Assembly: GCF_003627795.1 (NCBI RefSeq)
Contig: NZ_CP032684.1
Span: 3,718,001-3,782,000, forward strand
Reading direction: 5' to 3'
Source: Rhizobium sp. CCGE531
GTDB taxonomy: Bacteria > Pseudomonadota > Alphaproteobacteria > Rhizobiales > Rhizobiaceae
DNA: 64,000 bases
The notes below the pieces were generated by a model that was not told the origin of the DNA, ran no database searches, and saw nothing but the letters and a program-made list of their open reading frames with translations. The position numbers were made by a program, and so were the translations under genes. This document shows, piece after piece, positions 56,601 through 64,000 of this stretch (the stretch's first letter is position 1; the number at the start of each line of letters is the position of its first letter).

Positions 56601-56776
56601 ATCGTATCGGGATCGGCTCCCGGAAGCTGCGTCGTTACCTGGATCGTCGGAAAATCCACCTGCGGCAACGGCGCGACCGGCAGGAAGAGAAAGCCGAGAA
56701 TGCCGCCCAGCAGAACCGCCACCCCGAGAAGCGAGGTGGCGATGGGCCGGCCGATGAAGAGTGACGAAACGTTCAT
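53657..56776 (-). CDS. mdtB: RND efflux pump subunit (MdtB-like)
   Basis: A 1039-residue RND protein starting MNVSSLFIGRPIATSLLGVA. It has LPQVDFPTIQVTTQLPGADPDTMA (in pieces), FVVDDAIVMIENIARHIEEG in TM4 and GIVKKNAIMMIDFALEAER in the second half. It is clearly paralogous to the adjacent 50553 gene, as MdtB is to MdtC. It overlaps both neighbours by 4 bp, so stoichiometric production is expected. Known MdtABC pumps export bile salts, novobiocin and flavonoids; a role against plant compounds is plausible in a rhizobium. Confidence 0.88.
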   Translation of the reverse strand: MNVSSLFIGRPIATSLLGVAVLLGGILGFLFLPVAPLPQVDFPTIQVTTQLPGADPDTMAALVTAPLERPLGQIPSLASMTSSSAFGISQITLQFDLGRDIDGAAQDVQAAINAAGSTLPRTLPYPPTYSKVNPADTPIVTLALRSNSYSIRELSDFADTMMAQRLSEVSGVGDVNIQGGVKPAIRIQVDLPRLASYGLALEDIRTAITNASVAGAKGALDGTQQSFTLAANDQIVDPNVYKSVIVAYRNSAPVQLKDVATVVEGLENNRVGAWYQGQPAVIIDIMRQPGANVIQTVEDVLKQIPKLKQAMPAGVSLDIVNDRTETIRASIHDVQWTLVISIGLVILVVLLFLRTMTATFIAGVALPLSLIATFGVMWFAGFSLDNLSLMALTIGTGFVVDDAIVMIENIARHIEEGENPMQAALKGAGEIGFTIISLTVSLVAVFIPLLFMTGIVGRMFREFALTLTIAVVVSAVVSLTLTPMMCARILRKPRERQGGFLAGADRFTEWLIEGYRRSLVWAVDRSALMLVITIVTLAATTALYVVIPKGFLPAQDTGLITAVIEAEPTTSFETMKKIQADVADRLRKDPDVSGVVSVIGTSASNLTLNTGNLSLVLKPRNQRNASADQIIDRMRDEVTGMPGIHVTFQSVRDISISTRASRAPYQYTLTGTDTATVVDWAAKLAQRLQQSPKLMDVASEVEMGGGRIFVDVDREIASRLGVSMQAIGDTLNDAFGQRQIATIYGQANQYRVILEAAPQYQSDPKSLDKLYVAGASDTQVPLNAFTTASFTTAPLVISHDEQFPAVTLSFDLAKGASLSEAVTEIKAAELDIGMPDTIQRKYSGDAEEFASSLAGEPWLILAAVVTIYIVLGLLYESAVHPVTILSTLPSAGVGALLALMLFGQDLSIIALIGIVLLMGIVKKNAIMMIDFALEAERKEGLEPREAILKASILRFRPIMMTTLAALFGALPLALAQGTGAELRIPLGITIIGGLVLSQLLTLYTTPVIYLAFERLRARIVGRTSGTPSAEMNDLAGGET

Positions 56777-58272
56777 TGTTGCTGCGTCGGCGCGGCGGAG
56801 GAATTGTTGGATGCAGAGCCGCCGCCCGTATCCGCACCCTGCCCGGCACCGGCGGCAGGCTGACCATCCTGGCCGCGATGACCGCTATGACCCCCGGCAC
56901 CACCCTGGCCGCCTTGACCACCTTGGCCGTTGTGCCGACGATGCGGCCGCTCGCCGCCATCGGCATTGTCCTGGCTCTTCTGCGGATCGTTCTCCGCAAC
57001 CGGCTGCCCGCCACTGCCCGCTGACGGGACGTCCGGCGCAGCCTGGTCCGGATTGGTCGAAATCTGCACCTTCGATCCGTCCTGCAGCCGTGCGAAGCCC
57101 GTGGTCACCACCTTGTCGCCCGGGGATACGCCATCGGCGATGACGGCGAGTGTATCGTCCTGCTGACGCACCTTGACCGGCTTCATGGCAACGGTCTGGC
57201 CCTGGCTGACGCTATAGACGAATGTGCCGTTCGGCCCGCGCTGCACCGCCCCGCTCGGAATGACGGTGACGCCCTTCAGCGTCTCCACCAGCAGGCGGGC
57301 ATTGACGAAGGCGCCCGGCCACAGCGCCAGCTTGTCGTTCGGGAAATTCGCCTTCAGCTTGACCGTACCCGTGGTCGGGTCGACCTGGTTGTCGACCACC
57401 GCCAGCGTGCCGTTGTCGACCACCGTCTGGCCATCGCTTCCCATCGCCTGGACGGTGAGCGTTCCGGCCGCGCTTGCCGCATTGATGCGGGCAAGCTGCT
57501 GCTGCGGAATGGAAAACAGCACAGAGATCGGCCTGATCTGCGACAGCGTCACGATGCCGGTCGTATCCGAGGAACCGACGAGGTTGCCGATGTCGACGTT
57601 GCGGATGCCGGTGCGCCCGTCGATGGGCGCCTTGACCGTCGTATAGTCGAGGGTCGCCTGCGCGCTTTCGATGGCCGCCACATCCACCTGGACCTGCGCC
57701 GTATATTGCGCCACCAGCGAGATCTGGGTATCGACCTGCTGCTGCGTGCCCGAAGCGCTCTTCACCATGAGCTGAAAGCGGGCGAGGTCACGCTGAGCGC
57801 CGGCAAGCAGGGCTTCGTCCTGCGCCTTCTTGGCAACCGCCTGATCACGCTGTGCCTTGTAGACCCCATCGTCGATGCGGGCGATGACATCGCCCCTCTT
57901 GATATCCTGGCCTTCCACGAAGTCGATTTCAACGATCTTGCCGCTGACCTGCGCCCGCACCGTTACCGTGTTCAGGGCTTTCACCGAACCCACGCCATCG
58001 ATATAGACGGGCACATCGGCTGTCTTTGCGTCGGCGGCCAGTACCGGAACGGGGCCGCTGAACTGCGAAAGGCTACGCCGTCCTCCGCCACCGCCTTGAC
58101 CTCGTCCGCCGCCACGGCGTTCACCTTGCGCCTGCTCGGCAGGCGCTGCGGCATTCTGATAGCCGAGCAGCTTCTCCGCCGGACCAAGCCAGCGATCACG
58201 GGTCGCATAAGCCCCGTATCCAACCGCGCCGATGACCGCCAACCACACTACGACCCGAAATGTCCGAGCCAT
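56773..58272 (-). CDS. mdtA: RND periplasmic adaptor (MdtA-like) with long Gly/Gln/His tail
   Basis: A 499-residue adaptor from ATG 58272 (MARTFRVVVWLAVIG), with GGAAGG seven bases upstream. The N-terminal TM/signal anchor is followed by a Gly/Arg-rich linker (QGERRGGGRGQGGGGGRR). The MFP core has GSVKALNTVTVRAQVSGKIVE (in pieces), ARIDDGVYKAQRDQA and KAPIDGRTGIRNVDIGN. After the core, about 85 residues (from about 415) form a low-complexity tail rich in Gly, Gln, His, Arg and Ser, which most MdtA proteins lack. The tail may be disordered periplasmic sequence. First gene of the mdtABC operon. Confidence 0.86.
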   Translation of the reverse strand: MARTFRVVVWLAVIGAVGYGAYATRDRWLGPAEKLLGYQNAAAPAEQAQGERRGGGRGQGGGGGRRSLSQFSGPVPVLAADAKTADVPVYIDGVGSVKALNTVTVRAQVSGKIVEIDFVEGQDIKRGDVIARIDDGVYKAQRDQAVAKKAQDEALLAGAQRDLARFQLMVKSASGTQQQVDTQISLVAQYTAQVQVDVAAIESAQATLDYTTVKAPIDGRTGIRNVDIGNLVGSSDTTGIVTLSQIRPISVLFSIPQQQLARINAASAAGTLTVQAMGSDGQTVVDNGTLAVVDNQVDPTTGTVKLKANFPNDKLALWPGAFVNARLLVETLKGVTVIPSGAVQRGPNGTFVYSVSQGQTVAMKPVKVRQQDDTLAVIADGVSPGDKVVTTGFARLQDGSKVQISTNPDQAAPDVPSAGSGGQPVAENDPQKSQDNADGGERPHRRHNGQGGQGGQGGAGGHSGHRGQDGQPAAGAGQGADTGGGSASNNSSAAPTQQQ

Positions 58273-58378
58273 CAACACACCTTCCTTCAAAGCCTTCGGT
58301 GATCCGCGACCGCCGATATCGATTGCGCGACTTTAGCTTGCATCGCGCCGCTTAGGAATTTGGTATGGCCATTAAATT

Positions 58379-58426
58379 TTGTCCATTTTAGCGCGACTTA
58401 GCGTAACAAACTGTTACATTGGACAA
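58379..58426. promoter_or_regulatory. Nested inverted repeats upstream of mdtA
   Basis: TTGTCCA (58379-58385) and TGGACAA (58420-58426) form an outer dyad. Inside it GTAACAAACTGTTAC (58403-58417) is a second dyad with 5-bp arms. The location, about 105-155 bp before the mdtA start, fits a repressor or activator site for the pump operon. Confidence 0.5.
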
Positions 58427-58484
58427 AAACTAGGGTTGTAGTTGCAAAGATGGGATATGTACGCGTGCTGGCCGATCTAGCAGG

Positions 58485-59594
58485 TCAAAGTACGCCCCAG
58501 CCGCGGTAACGCCCGCGACCTGTCATCTCCCGCAGGCCGAGTTCGGCCACCAGATTGAGCGCGCCTCTCGAGGTAACGCCGACATGGCGGGCGATCATCT
58601 TTGCCGAAACGATTGGCCGCGACAGCACGATATCGATGACCTCGGGCAGGCTGCTGTTCGAACGCCGATCCTTGAGCCTCAGCTCCATCTGCAGCTTGGC
58701 AAGCGACAGCCGATCGAGCTCCTTCAGACCCGAATCCGCCGAAAGCGCCATGGCTTCCAGGAAGGCCGTCAGGCGCGTGATGCGGTCCGACGAGCGCCGC
58801 CGGTCATGCCGGACCGCTTTCAAGCCGACATTCAGACAGAAGAGATGCGAGGTGATCTTGCCGCGGCTGCGCAGATAGGCGCTCACAAGCAAGCCGCCGA
58901 GCCAGTGCTGCCGCCGCAGCGGTTCGATCCGCTCCCAGGCATCGAAAAGCACGGCGGCGCCGAGAACCGGCGGCAGCTGATCCGCATCGCGAATGGCGGC
59001 GCGCCAGCGCTCCAATCGCTCGTCCTCATCCCAATCCTCGTCGCGAACGAGTGCAAGCGGATCATGGACATCGACGGTTGCCTGCCGGACTTCCGGGGCG
59101 GCGCCATTCAGGATCTTGTCGGATCGGGCGAGGATGGCGTCGATTTCAGCGAAATCGACACCAAAATCGCCTTCCTCATCCTCCTGCGCTTCGGGTTCCA
59201 ATGTTCCGGCAGGTGTGGGGCGTGGCAGGATCGCTTCTTCCGCCTCCCCCACATCGCCGCGCAGGACCGCAAGGCCGGCGGCCTCCAGCCCCCAGGAAGG
59301 TCCGGCGGTCCAAAGGCGCCGCCTGGTCCGCAGCACGGCATGAGCGATGGTCAGCTCATGAGTCGGTGTGCGCGTATCCATGCGCGCATCATGCAGGACC
59401 AGATCCTCCACATGCACCAGCTCGCCGCCGACCCAAAGGGCGCCTGCCGCATCGAAGAAATGCCCGCGCTCGCGAAAACCTTCCGCCACGGCATGCCGCA
59501 GAACCCGCTCGTCGAGACGCGCCAGCATGTCCTCCGCCTTGATGATGGCGGGCAGAAGCGTCGGTATCGGGAGTGTGGTCAGATCATATCGCAT
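58485..59594 (-). CDS. RHE_PE00001 family protein (DUF1612 plus HTH)
   Basis: A 369-residue protein beginning MRYDLTTLPIPTLLPAI, followed by a DUF1612-like region (ARLDERVLRHAVAEGFRERGHF, in pieces; DTRTPTHELTIAHAVLRTRRRLW, in pieces) and a C-terminal helix-turn-helix (SRPIVSAKMIARHVGVTSRGALNLVAELGLRE, in pieces) ending GRGRYRGWGVL. The family is named after a Rhizobium etli plasmid gene and is frequent on rhizobial replicons, often near plasmid or mobile functions. It is probably a DNA-binding protein; the function is unknown. It is divergent from the copper ATPase gene. Confidence 0.82.
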   Translation of the reverse strand: MRYDLTTLPIPTLLPAIIKAEDMLARLDERVLRHAVAEGFRERGHFFDAAGALWVGGELVHVEDLVLHDARMDTRTPTHELTIAHAVLRTRRRLWTAGPSWGLEAAGLAVLRGDVGEAEEAILPRPTPAGTLEPEAQEDEEGDFGVDFAEIDAILARSDKILNGAAPEVRQATVDVHDPLALVRDEDWDEDERLERWRAAIRDADQLPPVLGAAVLFDAWERIEPLRRQHWLGGLLVSAYLRSRGKITSHLFCLNVGLKAVRHDRRRSSDRITRLTAFLEAMALSADSGLKELDRLSLAKLQMELRLKDRRSNSSLPEVIDIVLSRPIVSAKMIARHVGVTSRGALNLVAELGLREMTGRGRYRGWGVL

Positions 59595-59699
59595 TGGAAT
59601 CGCTTCATTGAATCAGCCTTACGGAACTTAGCATCGCCCTACGCGATGCGATAGGAAAGGAGCTCTGTGAACTGTGGACGACAATCACTATTTTTCATC

Positions 59700-59730
59700 T
59701 TGACCTTCCAGCAACGGGAAGGTTCATAAA
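59700..59730 (+). promoter_or_regulatory. CueR-type promoter/operator of the copper ATPase
   Basis: TTGACC (59700-59705), a 19-bp spacer and CATAAA (59725-59730). The spacer holds the perfect dyad ACCTTCC-AGCAACG-GGAAGGT (59703-59723). The overlong spacer and the ACCTTCC/GGAAGGT arms are the standard CueR site, where Cu(I)-CueR twists the DNA to activate transcription. Confidence 0.9.
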
Positions 59731-59767
59731 CCTATCCAACACCCGATTCCGGGCAATGGAGTTTAAT

Positions 59768-62269
<2,502 letters not shown>

Positions 62270-62365
62270 AGCAATTCCAGGAAAAGTGCGAAGCGGTTTT
62301 CCGTCCGGAATTGCGCAAAAACAAACAGACGGTTCAGCGATTCCATGAAACGCTGAACCGCTCGG
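62270..62365. repeat. RIME-like palindromic repeat, copy 4
   Basis: GAGCAATTCCAGGAAAAGTG ... GGTTTTCCGTCCGGAATTGC, then ACAAACAGACGGTTCAGCG pairing with CGCTGAACCG. It starts on the base after the copA stop and fills the gap to cueR, so it may end or protect the copA transcript. Confidence 0.7.
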
Positions 62366-62375
62366 GAGATCTCAG

Positions 62376-62762
62376 ATGAACATCGGCGAAGCATCCGGCC
62401 GTTCCGGCCTACCGGCCAAAACCATACGCTACTACGAAGACATCGGGCTAATCCGCCCCGATCGCGGCGGCAACGGCTATCGCGATTATGGCGCCGACGA
62501 CGTGCACAAGCTGCGCTTCCTGCACCGCTCGCGCAGCCTCGGCTTCTCGGTGGAGGAGTGCCGGCAGCTTCTGGCGCTCTACGAGGACAAGAGCCGCGCC
62601 AGCGCCGACGTCAAGGACATCGCCGCCACGAAACTCACGGAGATCGACCGCAAGATCCGCGAGCTTACGGAACTGCGCCGTACGCTGGAACATCTCGTTC
62701 ACTCCTGCCACGGCAATGAACGGCCGGACTGTCCGATCCTGGAGGAGTTGTCTGAGGGGTGA
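62376..62762 (+). CDS. cueR: Cu(I)-responsive MerR-family regulator
   Basis: A 128-residue MerR protein (MNIGEASGRSGLPAKTIRYYEDIGL). The N-terminal winged HTH is followed by a dimerisation helix. The metal-binding loop has Cys111 and Cys119 (CHGNERPDC), the CX7C spacing of CueR. It should activate the copA promoter at 59700, which bears a matching dyad. It lies 106 bp after copA, beyond a RIME-like repeat, so it could be transcribed with copA or on its own. The start has only a weak G-rich site (GGGAG). Confidence 0.9.
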   Translation: MNIGEASGRSGLPAKTIRYYEDIGLIRPDRGGNGYRDYGADDVHKLRFLHRSRSLGFSVEECRQLLALYEDKSRASADVKDIAATKLTEIDRKIRELTELRRTLEHLVHSCHGNERPDCPILEELSEG

Positions 62763-62776
62763 GGTTGCTGAGCCAC

Positions 62777-62916
62777 CCGCCCTCGCTCTTCGAGGCTGCG
62801 GCTTCAGCCTCCGCACCTCAGAGTGAGGGCTGATCTTCTCGCCAGCCGCCCTTGCCGAAAGAGAATAAGCCGCAGCAGCTCTAATGCTTTCCGCTGCACT
62901 CTCTCCGCCTCATCCT
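62777..62916. repeat. Half of the CCACCCGCCCTCG-family repeat, cut by IS110
   Basis: CCACCCGCCCTCGCTC TTCGAGGCTGCGG ... CCGCACCTCAGAGTGAGGGC resembles the left half of the repeat at 39310. The sequence then reads CTCTCCGCCTCATCCT, matching the right-half start, and breaks off at the IS110 left end (CT core at 62915-62916). Confidence 0.6.

Positions 62917-64000
<1,084 letters not shown>

Overview
The window is about 60% G+C. Its content points to a Rhizobiaceae genome, most likely Rhizobium: RIME-like intergenic repeats, an RHE_PE00001-type DUF1612 gene, a PraR-like HTH regulator, dense 4-bp ATGA overlaps, and a typical alphaproteobacterial gene set. A tRNA-Gly(GCC) fits a chromosome or chromid. 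There are no rRNA genes, replication genes, CRISPR arrays or prophage. All functional calls rest on motifs read by eye; no database search was run.

Layout. 1-5.9 kb: a truncated low-G+C membrane protein gene, housekeeping genes (Trm112-like, LON-substrate-binding domain, thioredoxin-TPR, prolyl-tRNA editing), tRNA-Gly, a DUF1007 protein and a PAP2 phosphatase. 5.9-16.8 kb: a MipA-like porin, then a minus-strand two-component pair followed by nine overlapping or near-touching genes: HAD phosphatase, class III aminotransferase, arginase-like hydrolase, 4-TM transporter half, desaturase, alpha/beta hydrolase, GNAT/FemAB-like acyltransferase, second 4-TM half and a cyclopropane-synthase-like methyltransferase. 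The set looks like a pathway that makes, acylates, modifies and flips an amino-lipid. Four TCAT motifs spaced 11 bp apart lie just before it, as expected for an OmpR-type operator. 17-23.5 kb: LysR/VOC, MocR/EamA, NTF2-like/TetR and a glucoamylase-like gene. 23.6-31.3 kb: two near-identical IS4-type elements flank an IS110 element and a pipecolate/lysine catabolic module (amaB-amaA plus a lone RAM-domain protein). 31.6-37.2 kb: a surface-glycan locus with two glycosyltransferases, a Wzx-like flippase and a double alpha/beta-hydrolase protein. 37.2-42.4 kb: a second two-component pair and a nitrate/sulfonate/taurine-type ABC importer. 42.7-50.4 kb: small proteins, a PraR-like regulator and a TetR-controlled AcrAB-like pump. 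50.5-58.3 kb: an MdtABC-like pump. 58.5-62.8 kb: an RHE_PE00001 family protein, a copper ATPase behind a textbook CueR promoter, and cueR. 62.9-64 kb: a second IS110 element cut by the window edge.

The two most interesting signals are the nine-gene operon and the IS110 leaders. In both IS110 elements, segments upstream of the transposase match the insertion-site flanks in the arrangement expected of bridge-RNA target guides. The two elements carry different guides, and each sits in a different family of intergenic repeats.
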